Shown: positions 21,780 through 33,909, counted from the stretch's first letter. The stretch is 64,000 nucleotides of DNA from Cyanophora paradoxa (GCA_004431415.1 QPMI01000071.1:124001-188000), one strand, 5' to 3'. Numbers and translations are program-made. Notes: a model not told the origin generated them from the letters alone.

Positions 21780-24238
21780 ATGGACAGCCTGGGCTACGAC
21801 GTGGACCTGACAGAGTTCCTCAACGGCTTCGTCGCTTCGAACTCCGTCGCCCCGGACCGCGATTACGAAACGAACGCGACACCGGACGACGAGCGCGGAG
21901 GCGGATCCGGAGGCGGACCTCCCAACGCGGGCGAAATCGTTCAAAAACAATTGGCGAACCTCCAGGTTAGCCTTAAGCTTGGAGCCGTTCGTGTACATAT
22001 GCATGTGCGGCATTAAAATTAATCGCTGAGTTCGACCGGGACGCGTACGCCTTGCAGACGACGGAAGGCCTTACGGCGACGCCGGAGGCGGCCGGCCTGG
22101 AAGACGTCAACGGCATCGAAGTTGCCAAAGCGACGCGGGACATGCTGGTGCGCGCGACAAGGCTTAACAGCTTCTCTAACTCGCAGGCCTAGCGCCTTTC
22201 ACCTCTTTTGGTGATACTCGTTGGCGCCTGCAGGCCAAAAAGAACCCGAATAAGAAGGAAGAGCCGCCGCAGAGTGCCCAAGGGGTCCTCCAAGACGCGG
22301 CGACGGGCGCGATGGCCACTCACGTGCAGAACGCGGTGATGGCCGCGGCCCTCGGGACGGTCGGGTTCGACGTCGGGGAGGGAAAGGTACGTATACACAT
22401 ATTCAGCGTTTCGGTGGAGGAGAGCCTCAGCGTTTATGATTCGCTTGTCTCCAGGACGCGTACGAGACGCTGCAGGACCAGAACGAGGGCTTCGGAGACG
22501 CGCCCGGGGTTGGAGAGAAGGTTCCCAAGAACGAGATGGAGGTACACTAAATACCTTAATTATTAGAGCTCGCAAACAGGAATTTGAGAAGGCTTGACAT
22601 GCTTAGCGGCTCCGCATGCGCAGACTGTGTCGTTCTTCATGCGTCCCTCGGTCTATTTCGACATGAACCTCTGCTGGGAGGGCGAGCAGGCCAAGGTTTG
22701 CAAGATTAAATCTTAAATTTATAATCATACAGTAGCGTTTACACTACCTACGAATTACGCTCACTGCTTTACCACGCAGTACCCTCCGGGTGAGCGCGCC
22801 TGCGTGGCGCTGCGCATGCGTACGTATACGCAGCTATGCATTGGACCCCGTTACAACGACGCGATCGCTAGGGTACTGGGTGGTCGGCAGCGCGGCGCTG
22901 GACGGGCAGGACGCCCTTAAGTACTTCTTCGCGTGCCTTTTCACGCTCGGCTTTGCCGCCAGCTTCCTGGAGGACTGGTACTACACCCGCTTCTTCGAAA
23001 AGGTGTGCTCGCGAACTCGCGTACGCAAATTAAAGGACGCTGGTGCCGCGATCATCGGATGCATCATGCATATGATTAACACCCGCGTTGTTTATGTTCA
23101 GGTTCGCGTTGGCGGCTACAAAATTGACTTCAACAAGGCGGGCGCTACGAACCCTGGCAACGGCGCCCGCCCTGGTGCGTTCGAATCCGATTCGCATGCG
23201 CACTGCGCGGCATGCGCATGCGCATCGAAATCGAGAGCGCAAGCTTAAGCCTGTTGCTGTTGCTAGCGCTGTTGCGTTCCTTACGATCTGTTGGCTCGTG
23301 ATCAGGGTGCTGCTGCTGCTGCTGCTGTTGCTGCTGCTGCAAAGACGAAAAGGTGCGCATTCACCGGGCTACTAATGTATTTATGCAAGATTGCACATAA
23401 TCAATTCAAAATCGAATTCTGCAGGACGAGCTACACGAGGAACTCGACTCGAAACTCACGTTCCGCAAGTTGCCTCCTGGCTGCCGCCCGGGCGAGGTAC
23501 GCTGCATGAATTTCGAAATCATAAATATAGTTATATTTTATATATATATACACCCATGAACATCATCCCGAGACAGAAACACTTTTTTACATGCATGTTT
23601 ACAGTTATCGATATCATTGACGTTTTAACGTTTTAACATAGTACGTCGTGAGACAGAAAAACTTCGAAAGCTCCAATGTTCTTGGCGCCAACCGTAAGCG
23701 GGATCCGGCAACTCGGGCATTCGGCATCGTGTCCTTTGTGTTGTTTTTGGGGGCAATTGCAGCAGCGATCGTTGTTGTCGCTCTACTTGTTGTGTGCGTA
23801 CGCGTGCGCCGCGGACGCCGGGCGCCTCGCAGCCTAGTTATATTTATATTTAGAGTCTTTCCATCCATCGGGATCAGAAATGGAAACACACATACATATA
23901 AATGATCGATAAAATGGGCTCCCAGCACAAGCTTCGTTTGAGATCTAGATCCGAACGTTAACGCCTGTGTCTTCAAGGCTTCAAGCTGAAATGTTTTCGT
24001 CTAACTGAGCATGCCATGCAATTGTGCATGCAGGGTGCCCAAGATCAAGGGCCAGCACGAGGGCTCAGATGCACAGGAGCCTTTCTGCTCGCACACCTTC
24101 AACTCTGCTGCGAAGCAGTATTCCGATCGCTGCTTCGTCGCGCGGAGCCAGCCGCGCTTCTACCACTTCGAGAACCCCGCGGGCGTCGGTAGCAATGCAG
24201 AATTCAACGAATTTGGCGTCATGGTCCGCGAGATCTAA
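21780..24238 (+). CDS. Twelve-exon membrane protein with a poly-cysteine exon
   Basis: Exons 21780-21965, 22031-22147, 22234-22386, 22455-22541, 22624-22695, 22780-22789, 22872-23002, 23102-23174, 23306-23352, 23425-23496, 23642-23793 and 24034-24238 join in phase to 434 residues. The N-terminal third is acidic and glycine-rich. Two membrane helices are seen (KYFFACLFTLGFAASFLEDW; then IVSFVLFLGAIAAAIVVVAL near the C-terminus). Between them, exon 9 encodes eleven consecutive cysteines in the frame fixed by its neighbours. Exon 6 is only ten bases long. The start could lie further upstream, because a CAG acceptor precedes TATTTCATG. The stop overlaps the start of the next gene. Family not recognised. 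Confidence 0.65.
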
Positions 24239-25384
24239 TGTCGCAATTGATCGACCTCCAGACTCTCCAGTTCAGTCGACGCCTTTTTGAATTGCGGCAG
24301 GTGCGGCTCCAAGCTATTTCGGGAAACCCCGACCTCGTCGCATCAACGCTGGATGACTCCCCGCCGCCGGAGCCGGATCGTGTGCGCATGCATGTGATTC
24401 ACATCCTTTTTCCCACCCCCGCCCCGCCCTCCTCCTCTCCTGTTCTTCTTACTTGCATCCCCTGGCCCATCGATACATCCGCAGTCAAGTTTCAGGTTCT
24501 TTTCGATCCGCAAGGCGTGCTTGATCATGATTATAAAATTATATGTATATATTAGCTATAGCACGCGCCAGCGCAAGTCGACAAATATTCTGAAGCCGCC
24601 GAGCCTGATTATCGCACCGTTACGCAGGGAGACGATGACCTGGCATTAACAAGCCTAAGCCATGACCTTGGAAGCACACTCCACGTAGGTGCATCGAATT
24701 TGCGTTAAAAATTCCTTTAAAGCTTGATTGTTCCACACGTCGTGACCATGTGAGAATTTGCGCACATACACACACGCAGGAGTGTTCGGCCACAGAGCGG
24801 ACGGAGACTCCCAGTACAGACTCACCGTAAACTACGTGCCTTTGCGGGAGCTCGACTTCGGTCGAACCTTTACCTGGGACTGGGGCGGCAACCCGGCTTA
24901 CTTCCAAATCCGCTTACGTGAGAGCCAAATTCGCCGAGCCATCACCTTCCGCCTGGGTCCGTGTAGCCCTTGCAGCATCTTCGAGTTTCCTTTTCCGCGC
25001 ACGTCGAGCCCCGCCGCAGAGCAGACGTCGACGGTCCCAGAGAGCTCGAATGATGAGCGGGCGGTAGCGATTTTCGTGTCCCCGTCGATCCCGTTCCCCA
25101 CGGCGGAGAATTGCAAATGGATGGAACGCACGGTGGCTGCAAGCACAAGTAAGCTGCTGACCGCCGAGATCTTCATTGACCCCAACCGTGGCGGCGAACT
25201 CCGCGAGGGTATGCATGCGAATCCGCCCCGCAGTGTTCTCCGTCGACGTCGCGATCGAAGCTAAGGATTGAGATCTCGGACAGGCTGGTATTATGTCACT
25301 GCGATTGCGGATAAGATGACAGGGACCAGGTTCCGCGTCGAGGTTGAACAGGCTCCAATTCAATACCAGCCAGACGGGTTTTAG
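24238..25384 (+). CDS. Four-exon protein starting inside the previous stop codon
   Basis: Exons 24238-24379, 24572-24688, 24780-25208 and 25284-25384 join in phase to 262 residues. The ATG shares its A with the TAA stop of the gene before it (TAATG). The N-terminus is polar and acidic. The C-terminal two thirds look like a beta-rich soluble domain (YRLTVNYVPLRELDFGRTF; later GGWYYVTAIADKMTG and FRVEVEQAPIQY). No signal peptide or membrane helix is seen, and no family is recognised. Together with the preceding gene it may be one transcription unit or parts of one alternatively spliced gene. Confidence 0.6.
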
Positions 25385-25666
25385 TTACTTCGAATGCGAG
25401 GCTCGCGATCGTTGCGGTTCCTCCCGGCCCCGCGACCAATCCTCTGATTCGAATAAGTTCTCCAATCTTCTGCTTCCTCTTCGATATCGATCATGAGGCT
25501 GTTTCAAATGAATTCATAGCCTTAGTAGCTCAGCAGCTATACATAGCTACATATATTTAGCAACATTCAGATCTAGAAGCAATTCTTCGAATTCCCTATT
25601 TCGAAGACTTCGAACCCTTTGACGTCTCCGACTGAATTCTCGCCACTTCGGTGAGTGATCATGATT

Positions 25667-25704
25667 CTACGGGGGGTTCGCCCCACCGTAGTCTCTCAAA
25701 AAAA
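25667..25704 (+). repeat. Solo LINE 3'-end unit (hairpin plus A tail)
   Basis: This repeats, in the opposite orientation, the last bases of the LINE that ends at 14304: CTACGG stem, TTCG loop, CCGTAG, TCTCTC and seven As. Similarity stops at the base of the hairpin, so only about 40 bases are shared. It is either an extremely 5'-truncated insertion or the tail of a SINE borrowing the same signal. Confidence 0.65.
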
Positions 25705-27675
25705 TGATTACATACAATATTAATACATATACGTAAAATTGTGTTGTTAGCATCATTTAAGAGCAACCTTCTTGAATTCACGAACTTAGCTGTAGAATTT
25801 TATAACGTTTTAGTAAAGGAACAGGAAAGGGACATGCTGCCGGCCCTTGCTATAGGACCTGACGATCAATTTCAACATGACTGTCGGCATGGCCAACCAG
25901 GACTGAACCTAGAACGGCATCGAAGCTTCCATTAATTTAATTTTCCAAGACATATGTACACAGTTAGGTGATTCGTCAACTTCAATTCTACTGGATAGCT
26001 AAATCCCGCCGCGCCCCATCGAGATTTCGAGTCCATGCAGGCAGATCTAGATAGCGCATGACCATGATTTAATTTTGTCCTTGCTTTGGCAAGTTGTGCC
26101 CCCATTGTGCCTGGTGTTTCACTATAACTGTTGTTTGTTTATTTCATGTGATCACGCGCTTAGCTACCGATGTAGAATTTAATATTTAATCAACAAGCAG
26201 TCAAATTAAAGGACCGTGAATTGAACTTGCTGCACACCCCCTCACTTTCCTGCCCCTGCTTCCTGCGCCCTCTGCGCCCCGCCCTTCGATTTCCCGCCCC
26301 AGCATTCTGCCCCCCCTGCGCCATATCCTATAGCTAGGCCTTCCATCGGAGCCACCCTCTTCGAATTCGGGGAGGAGGGGGGTTGGGGGTTGGGGGGGGG
26401 GGGGGGGGGGGGGTGATCAAGCTAGGGTCACCGCTTCCGCCTCTGCCCAGCTCCGCGCGGGGCCATGCCCGCTACTACCTGGCGACCGTCGAACCGTTTC
26501 CCCACCTCGAGCTCGTCACCTTCGGCATTTCCTATGCCTGAGCCCGCCCGCTCAAGCCTCGCCTCAGCCGAGCCCGCTCGGCTTCAAGCCCTAGGCCTGA
26601 GCCCGCCCACTCAATTGCAAGCCATATTGAATATTTTGCAACGAAAGGCCAATAGCTATAGGGTCCGTGTACGTAGCCGGATCTGGAGGTCATTGCGCCG
26701 GTTGGCGCGGCCACCCCGTGAACAAGTGCGGCAGCCCCGCGAGGGTGTGGGATGCGGGCGAAGGGGAGGGGGGGGGGGGAGGGGGGGGGAGGGGGGAAGA
26801 GCGAAGGGCGAAGGGCAAAGAGGGGAGCCCCATACAGGCCGAGCGCATGCGAGCACAATACCCCTCCCCAGCGGCCTCCCCCCAACGCTTAGCTGCGGGG
26901 CGATCTTAGAGCATGCGCCCATAGCCGGAGTACTGGTTGAGGCGTGCGCCTGAGGAAGGGGAAGGCCCCGGAGGGCGGGGGTGAGGGGGCGGGGGTGGGG
27001 GGCGGGGGGCCCGGGGAAGGGGGTGCGGAATAGGGGAGGAGCAAGTCTTGTACGCGTTCTCGGTGGTTCAGCGAACTCAGGGGAATAGAGATGGGATGGG
27101 TAGAAAGACGGAGGGACGGGCGAGAGACGAGAAGGGAAGCCGGACGCCGGGGAAGAAGGGGGGGGGGGGTGGGGGGGGTGGGGGGGGGGGGAGGAGGCTC
27201 CTGCTCGTTCGAATTTCGGAATTGACCACGGGCCGAGGGGGGGAAAAGGCCGCCTACAAGGAAGCCCGACCCCTGGATCTGGCTCCCGGACGGCCGCTCG
27301 GTCAGCGAGAAGAGGCGGAGCGGGGCGGGGCGGGGCGGGGCGGGGCGGGGCGGGGCGGGGCCTTCGAACCTTGGTGTGGGGCGGAGCCCCCAGCCTCGGC
27401 GCCCCTCGAACATCCGCGTTCAGCCGCCTCAAAGCCACCGCCGCAGCCGCCTGTGAAGAGCCGGGCGGGGCGGGGCTCGAACTCGAGGAGCCCGCTCGTT
27501 CCCGTACACCCCGGCTGCGGAGAAAGGTCCTCGCGAGGGGGGTTCGGGGGATCTGCAGGCGGTCGGTCGTTCGGACTCCGGGAGCGGAAGCGCCGGCGGG
27601 GTAAGGCGGGGCGGGGCGCGGGGCGGGGAGCGGGGGGCACCTCGGCAGCCGGGGGTACCGGCACATGAACGCCCG
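25705..27675. other. Host intergenic DNA with long G runs
   Basis: No gene is supported. G runs occur near 26389-26413, 26769-26796 and 27161-27191, and a GGGGC tandem array lies at about 27317-27362. Long proline/arginine-rich frames here are composition artefacts. The right part is the 3' flank of F-box gene A. Confidence 0.4.
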
Positions 27676-29731
27676 CTAGGAGTACGGCGGCCGCCCCGCA
27701 AACATGCGCCGCACTTCGGCGCGGACGTCTTCTTCGCCGTCGAATTCGATCTCGACGGCGACCCCGGGGCGGAGGCCGGCGAGAACCTGGCGGGCGGGCG
27801 GGCGCGTCGGAAGGGGCGGGGCGTGCGGGCGGGGGCGGGCGTCGAGGGCGCACCTCCAAGGGCCGGAGGGAGGCGGATGGGCCCAGGCTCGAGGAGCCGA
27901 GGCGGAGGCGTTCCAACGCCGGCAGGGCGAGGATCGCCTCCGCCTCCGCCTCCTCCAGCGGCCGGAAGACGCTGAGGTCGAGGCTCGTGAGGGCGCGCCG
28001 GGCGCCGGCGCTCTCCAGCAGGCCGAGGAGGCCAGAGGGCTCCAGAAGGTCTGCGCAGTGAGCACTGAGCATTGATGGAAGGCGCGCCGCCGCCGCCGGC
28101 GCTGCGCGGGATCACGCGCGCGGAGGGCGTATACGTACCCTGCACGCGCAGGTCCAGCTTGAGCGTGAGCCTCTCGAGGCGGGACAGGCCGGAGATCGCC
28201 TCTCCCAGGGCGCCCAGGGCGGCGGCGGCGTCCGGCCCGGTCGACGTGATCGACACGGCCGCCTCGCGGAGGCTCGCGTCGCCGTCGGCGGGGCCGATCT
28301 GCAGGCCAAGGGCGCCATCGATGTCGATCAGCGCGAGCGAAGATCGCGCGAAATCGATCACGTGATCGCACCGTGATCGTGGAGGATCGGAAGGACTCGA
28401 GCCGCGGCATGCGGCCCAGCGACGCGAGAAGGGCGGCATCGCCGAGCTCCGAGGAGGCGGGGACGGCGCCGGGAGAGGGGCACGGGAACTCGCCCTCCCT
28501 GAGCGGCCCAGCGGGAGTCAGAAGAAGAAGGAGGAAGAGGAGGAGGAGGGGGGGGGGGAGAGCGGACGGGTACAGGCCGAGGTCGTCGAAGAGAGCGACG
28601 CTCCTGAGGCTCCTGCCCGCCGGGCCGTCCGCGAGGGCCGCCAGGCCGGCGCTCACGTCCGACGAGGAGTCCGGGTCCGCCGACGGCCACGCGGCGACCA
28701 GCCGCTCGAGGTGCGCCAGGGGCGCAAGGGCCGCCAGAGCCTCCGGGACGCATTGGTAGTCGGCAGAGACGCAGAGGGACTCCAGGAGGGGGCAGGCGGC
28801 GGCGATGGCCGCCGCAGCGTCCGGCCTGATGCCGAACGAGTTGCTCGAGAAGAGGGCGAGGGACCGCAGCCTGCCGAAGGGGGCCAGGGCGGCCCGCAGC
28901 TCGTCCGCCTCGGGCCACGCCAGCCGATCCGTGGTCATGTCCTCGTCGATGTCTTTGCCGACGCAGCCGACGCTGAGGCTCTCGAGTGCGCTGGTCGCCC
29001 CCTCCGGCGGCGCCAGCGCCCGCAGCACTCCGAGCACGCAGGCGTCCAGAAAGTCCGCGTCGGTTTCGCCTTGGAAGGCGAACAAGGCTTCTGCGCCACG
29101 AAGCTCGACGATCACCTCCCGCGGCTGCGGCTGCGGTTGCGCCGGGCCGCCGCGGCTGCCGGTGATCGCTGCGAGGACGCTGCACGCCGCCTCGACGGTG
29201 CGCCGGTGGCCCTGCTGCGCTGCTTTCGCGCCTTTGAACGCGAAGAGCTCCGGCCGGAGCGCGACGCTGGCGCCTGTGCTGAGTCGCAGCTTGCGCTGGC
29301 CGAAGAGCTCTGCCACGGCGCTGTACAGGTACGCTTGCTCGCCGTCTTGCGTGCGCCCCGCTTGCGTTCGCCCCTTCCCGTCTGCGCGGATCGTCGCAAC
29401 GAGCTCGAAGCTCGCCCACGCCGTGTCCTCAACCGAGCGTCGCCACCGCCTGCCTCGCGCGATCAAGCCCAGAAACGCAATTGCAAAGCTAGCGCTGAAG
29501 GCGGCCGCGGCTGCGCGCGGCCGATGCTGACCTGGACACGCCGCGCAGGGGCCAGCTCGCCCGAAGCCCGAGCGCCCTGAAGACGGCGCTCATCACCGCG
29601 TCCGGCAGCGCGTCGAACGCTGCCGCCGCCGCCGCTTGCGGTGACGCGGACGCAGCGCCAGCTGGATCTTCGATGCGGGCCCGCTTCTCCGCACGCCCTT
29701 CCGTCGATGAGCTCGCGGAAGTATCTGACAT
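27676..29731 (-). CDS. F-box/leucine-rich protein, paralogue A
   Basis: The start at 29731 gives an acidic, alanine-rich leader, then an F-box-like helix pair (FDALPDAVMSAVFRALGL, SWPLRGV). An intron of about 85 bases (29550-29467) restores phase into RWRRSVEDTAW, the position equivalent to RRWRRVVQDTEW in paralogue B. Leucine-rich repeat-like exons follow (FGRLRSLALFSSNSFG; CPLLESLCVSADYQ; LSRLERLTLKLDL; ALPALERLRLGSSSLG). The last exon reads GLRPGVAVEIEFDGEEDV and ends FAGRPPYS. F-box proteins bind SKP1 and bring substrates to a cullin ubiquitin ligase, and LRRs select the substrate. Exact intron borders in the 3' half are not resolved. Confidence 0.7.
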
Positions 29732-29779
29732 CGCTCACCGCTCCAGGCAGTTCTGCGGCCCTCGCGTTCAGCGGGCGAC

Positions 29780-31060
29780 GAAGTTGCGCGAGCCGGGCGA
29801 GCCGCGGGGGCCATTAGCGGGCGTCTCGCACCTCGCACCCAGCACCTCGGCGGCTGCTCGCTTGCTGGCCGTCGGCGCTTCCAGGTCAAGCAGTGCGTAC
29901 TGGTCGGCTATCGTACCCCGGCAAACCCAGCTCACTGAGCTCAGGCCCAGCTGCGCGCGTGTTGGAGCCCCGCCGGTGCTTCCGTGGCCGGTCTTTACGT
30001 TGAGGCGACGCTGGCGGCGCGGCCTGCCCTCGCGCGCTCGCATGCTCGTTCGACGAGCATGGGGTGCTCGCAGCTCCTCGGTCCAGCGCGTGCCGGCGAC
30101 GCGCCGCGATGTGCAGAGGTTGCGGAGCGTCCTCGGAGCTGACCGGCTCCGCCTCGTCTGCTCGTGAGCCCGGCTTCATGGCGCGGTGAGTGCGGAGCTC
30201 CGTGGGACCATCGTAAGCGTTCAGCGCCGACTGATATGGGTGCCCGTGCAGGCTCGTGCGCTGCGGTCCGTCCCTCGCTTCGACGCGTCGGGTCGGCCTG
30301 GTGCGGGTGCGCTCTCCCCGCACGAGGCGCGCGGGCTCTGAGTGGATCCCGTGCGGTTATAGAGGTGTGAACGGAACTTTCGAAAATGGCCCGCTATCCG
30401 TCGCTCTGCGCCGCCCGTTGGGCGCTTCCAGCCAACCAGATGAGTCGAGTCACATCCAGTCCCATCCGTCCCATCGACCGTCCCATCGGCCGCTCGCTCG
30501 CGATGAGGCTTCATGCGAGCTTCAGGTGCTCATCGGTTTGGTGCTGGCCCGCCCCGCCGCCCCCCAGAGCTCCCCACCACCTGACGCTCGGCCCGGCCTG
30601 TTTTTCCGCTGTACCCCTCCGCCACGGCGCCGCGTGGGCCCCCGGCCGTCACATTCGGACTCTCGGCTTCGTTCTCGTTCGAACGGTGTGCGTCACGCCG
30701 TGGGTAGCGTCGAAAGCTCCTGTACCCCCCTCGCCCGCCGCCGGCCGACCTTCGCCCCAGGACCCCGTTGTTTTTCCTCCCGCCCCTTTCGAGGGCGACG
30801 GATCCGATGGTGAGCTCCTCGCGGTCCAGTCCTGTGCGTATCGCGAGCTGATCCGGAACCCGGCCCTTGGATCAGGTACCCCCGCGCTTTGGCGGCCAGG
30901 CCGGGGGCCGCGGGGCCGAGCTCCGGCGTCGGAGTGGGGAGCGAGAAGTCCACCGCCGCTGCCGCTGCCGCCGAGCGCGGGCGATCGACCGGTGGGCGTG
31001 CGCTGGCTGGAGCAGAGGCTGAAGCATTCGCCGCCGGCGCCGCCACTCCTGTGGCCCCTT
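29780..31060 (-). repeat. Upstream module of F-box gene A
   Basis: Duplicated block found upstream of paralogues A, B and C and, without a gene, at 11950-13080. It starts about 50 bases before the A start codon. It contains the GAGCCCGGCTTCATGGCGC landmark near 30168-30186 and GGATCCGATGGTGAGC near 30800. It presumably carries the promoter and 5' leader. Confidence 0.6.
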
Positions 31061-31411
31061 TCCCCCCCCCTCTTCGATCGAATCCCTCCCCTATCCCCTC
31101 TCTCTCTCTCTGACTACCGACCTTGCAAGCGGATCGCATTAGTTACTTCATAAACACCAGAGCAGGGAGTGGCAGCGTAGGGGAGGGCGGGGCGGGCCGG
31201 GGCAAGCCAATGAAGGGCTGTCCGGGCCGGGGCAGGCGGCCGCCGCCGCCGGGCCAGGGCGGACGTGGGGGGGCGGGGGCGACGGGGCGGGGCGCAGCGG
31301 CTCGTCGCGGCTCGTCGGCGCAGGAGCGGTCGCGGGCAGCGGCGGCTCGTCAGTCCACCGGGCAGAGAGGAGGGGCGGGAGGAGCCTCCGGGAAGGCAAG
31401 GCAAGGCAGCG
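31061..31411. other. Spacer between module A and the stray exon copy
   Basis: GC-rich, with a CTCTCTCTCT run near 31100. The open frames found here are arginine/proline-rich by-products. No gene seen. Confidence 0.35.
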
Positions 31412-31715
31412 CTACTCCACCCACGTCGATGGGCGCCCCGCGAAGACGTGCCGCACGGCGCCAACGGCGGCCTTGGTGCTCCGAGACCGGGCGAGCTGCA
31501 GGTCCACGCACAGCTCCACCCGGGGCGGAGGCCGCGCAGGATCTGCCGCGCGGTCGGCCGGGGCGCGCGGGCGGGGCGGGGCGGGGCGGGCGGGGCGGGG
31601 CGGGGCGGGGCGGGGCCGGCCGGCAGGCACCTCGAGGGGGCGGAGGGGAACGTCGGTCTCGTAACGCGCGCTGAGCTCGAGGCACTCGAGGGCGGGCAGG
31701 GCGAGGATCGCGGAG
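31412..31715 (-). pseudogene. Stray copy of the last two F-box/LRR exons
   Basis: On the minus strand, an exon-like stretch (ALECLELSARYETDVPLRP) is followed, after a GGGGC-repeat intron, by GLRPGVELCVDLQL and the terminal RHVFAGRPSTWVE. These match the last two exons of genes A, B and D, but no F-box or earlier exons lie between here and the end of gene B at 31889. It is a partial tandem copy, or an alternative 3' end of gene B. Confidence 0.6.
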
Positions 31716-31888
31716 CGGGGCGCGCCTCTGGAGGGGTGGCAGGAAGAAGGGGCGGCGCGGGGACGCGCACGCGACGGCGCGAGCCGCTGGGGGGCGTCTT
31801 TGTGGGGGAGAGGGAAAGGGGGGGGGAGGGGGGGGAGGGGAGGGGACGGGGGGGAGAGGAAGGGTGGGGAGGGGAGCGAGCGGGCCCG

Positions 31889-33909
31889 CTAGGACGGGCG
31901 CCCCGCGAACAAGAGCTCGACGCGGGCGTCTGCCCTCCTGAGGGCCCCGTAGTCCACGTCGTCCTCGTCCCTGAGGCGGGCCCCCACAGCGATTTCGGGG
32001 CGGAGGCCGGCGAGCATCTGGCGGGCGGGCGGGCGGGCGCGCGCGCGCGTTGGAAGGGGCGGGGCGGGCGGTGATCTTGAGGGCGTGCCGCACCTCAAAG
32101 GGCCGAAGAGGGGTACGGGGGCCGAAGGTGGAGATAACGTAGAGGCGCTGGAGGGCGGGCAGGGCCAGGATCGCCTCCGCGTCGGACTCTTCCAGCGGCC
32201 GTTCGATGGAGAAGTACAGATTCGTGAGGGCGCGCCGCGCGCCGGCGCTCTCCAAGAGGCCGACCACCGTCTCGGGGCTTGAGGACCCCGCTGCGCGCGC
32301 GAGGATGAGCTCCGATTGAAGGCCGGAAGCCTCGTCATGTTGGCTCACCCCACATATGCAGAACGAGCTTGAGCTTCTCGAGGCGGGGAAGGCTAGACAG
32401 CGCTTCCGCGAGAGCCCGCAGGGCGGCCGCGACTCGGGAGTCGTCGGACCCGCCAGTGATCCACACGTCGGCCTCGCGAAGGCTCGCCGCCCGCCCGAGG
32501 CCGAGGAGTGTTGCCGGATCCACCTCGTCAGGGTCGAACTGCAGGTGGCCGTCCATCAGCGAGAGCAGCGCGAACTCAGGGACATCGATTCCGCACCACG
32601 AGGGGTCGGAAAGACTCGAGGCGAGGCATGCCGCTCACCGCGAGCAGGGCGGCATCATGGAGCGTCGCATATGCCAGCTCGGCGCCGGGAGAGGGGCGCG
32701 GGAACTCGCCCTCCCTGGTCGCCATTAACGCGTATCAGATCCAACGGATGCGGCGCAAGCAAAGAGGGAAGCGCACTTGAACACGTTGGCCTCCTCGTAG
32801 AGAGCGACGCCCCTGAGGCTCTTGCCCGCAGGGCCGTCGGCGAGCGAGACAAGGCCGTCGCCGATGTCGGAAGAGGAATCCGCCGATGACCACGCGACAG
32901 TCAGCTGCTCGAGGTGCGCCAGGCGTCCGAGGGCCGCCAGGATCCCCGAAATCGATTCGTGGTAGACGACCAGGGTGAGAGACGTCAGGAGGGGGCAGGC
33001 GGCGGCGATGGATGCTGCGGTGGCCGGACAGACTCCGAGCGAGTTGCGTGAGAAGAGGTCGAGGGACTGCAGCCTGCCAAAGGGGGCCAGGGCAGCCCGC
33101 AGCTCGGCTGGCTCAGGAAGCGACAATCGGTCTTCGGACATCTCTCGAGCGCCATTGTCGCTGACGCAGCCGACACTGAGGCTCTCCAGGACGCTGGTTG
33201 CCCACGCCGGCGGCGCCAGCGCCCGCAGCACTCCGAGCACGTAGGCAACCAGAAAGTCCGCGTCGGGTCTCCTATGGAATGAGAACACGGCATCTGCGCC
33301 GCGAAGCTCGACGATCACCTCCCGCGGCTGCGGCTGCGCCGGACCGCCGTGGCTGCCGGTGATCGCTGCGAGGAGGCTGCACGCCGCCTCCACGGTGCGC
33401 CGGTGGCCCCGGTGGGCCTGCAGCTGCTGCGCTGCTTTCACGCCTGCGACCTTGAAGAGCTTCGGCCTGAGCGCGACGCTGGCGCCTGCGCCGAGTCGCA
33501 GCTTGCGCTGGTCGAAGAGCTCCGCCACAGCGCTGTACACGTACGCTTGCTGGCCATCTCGCGTGAGCGCGGATCTGCACTTAATCCGCCGTTCAAGCTT
33601 GAAGTCCATCCATGGCCACTCCGTGTCCTGGACCACTCGTCTCCACCGCCTGCCGCCCGTGGTCAAATGCCGCTGCGGCCGCCGTGGGGCGATGCGGAAT
33701 GAGGACCTGCACACGGCACGCAGGGGCCAGCTCGCCCGAAGCCCGAGCGCCCTGAAGACGTTGCTCATCACCGCGTCCGGCAGCGCGTCGAACGCTGCAA
33801 CTGCTGCTGCCGTCTGCGGAGGCGGGGGCGCGGGCTCGTCTGGCTCTTCGATGCGAGCCAGCTTCGCCGCACGCCCTTCCGTCGCTGCTTCAGCGGCGGT
33901 ATTCGACAT
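31889..33909 (-). CDS. F-box/leucine-rich protein, paralogue B
   Basis: The best preserved paralogue: one open frame of about 395 codons covers the F-box and the first LRR-like half. The start at 33909 gives MSNTAAEAATEGRA, then FDALPDAVMSNVFRALGL and SWPLRAVCR (F-box), RRWRRVVQDTEW, a conserved RKLRLGAGASVAL segment, and LRR-like turns (FGRLQSLDLFSRNSLG; CPLLTSLTLVV). Later exons include LPRLEKLKLVLHMWG and ALPALQRLYVIS. The last reads GLRPEIAVGARL and ends LFAGRPS at 31889. The predicted role is substrate receptor of an SCF-type ubiquitin ligase. The region before the open frame is the duplicated module. Confidence 0.75.

Noticed and set aside
26656-27666. 336-codon minus-strand open frame
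   Set aside because: Almost only proline, arginine and serine from G/C runs; no start context, domain or exon signals.
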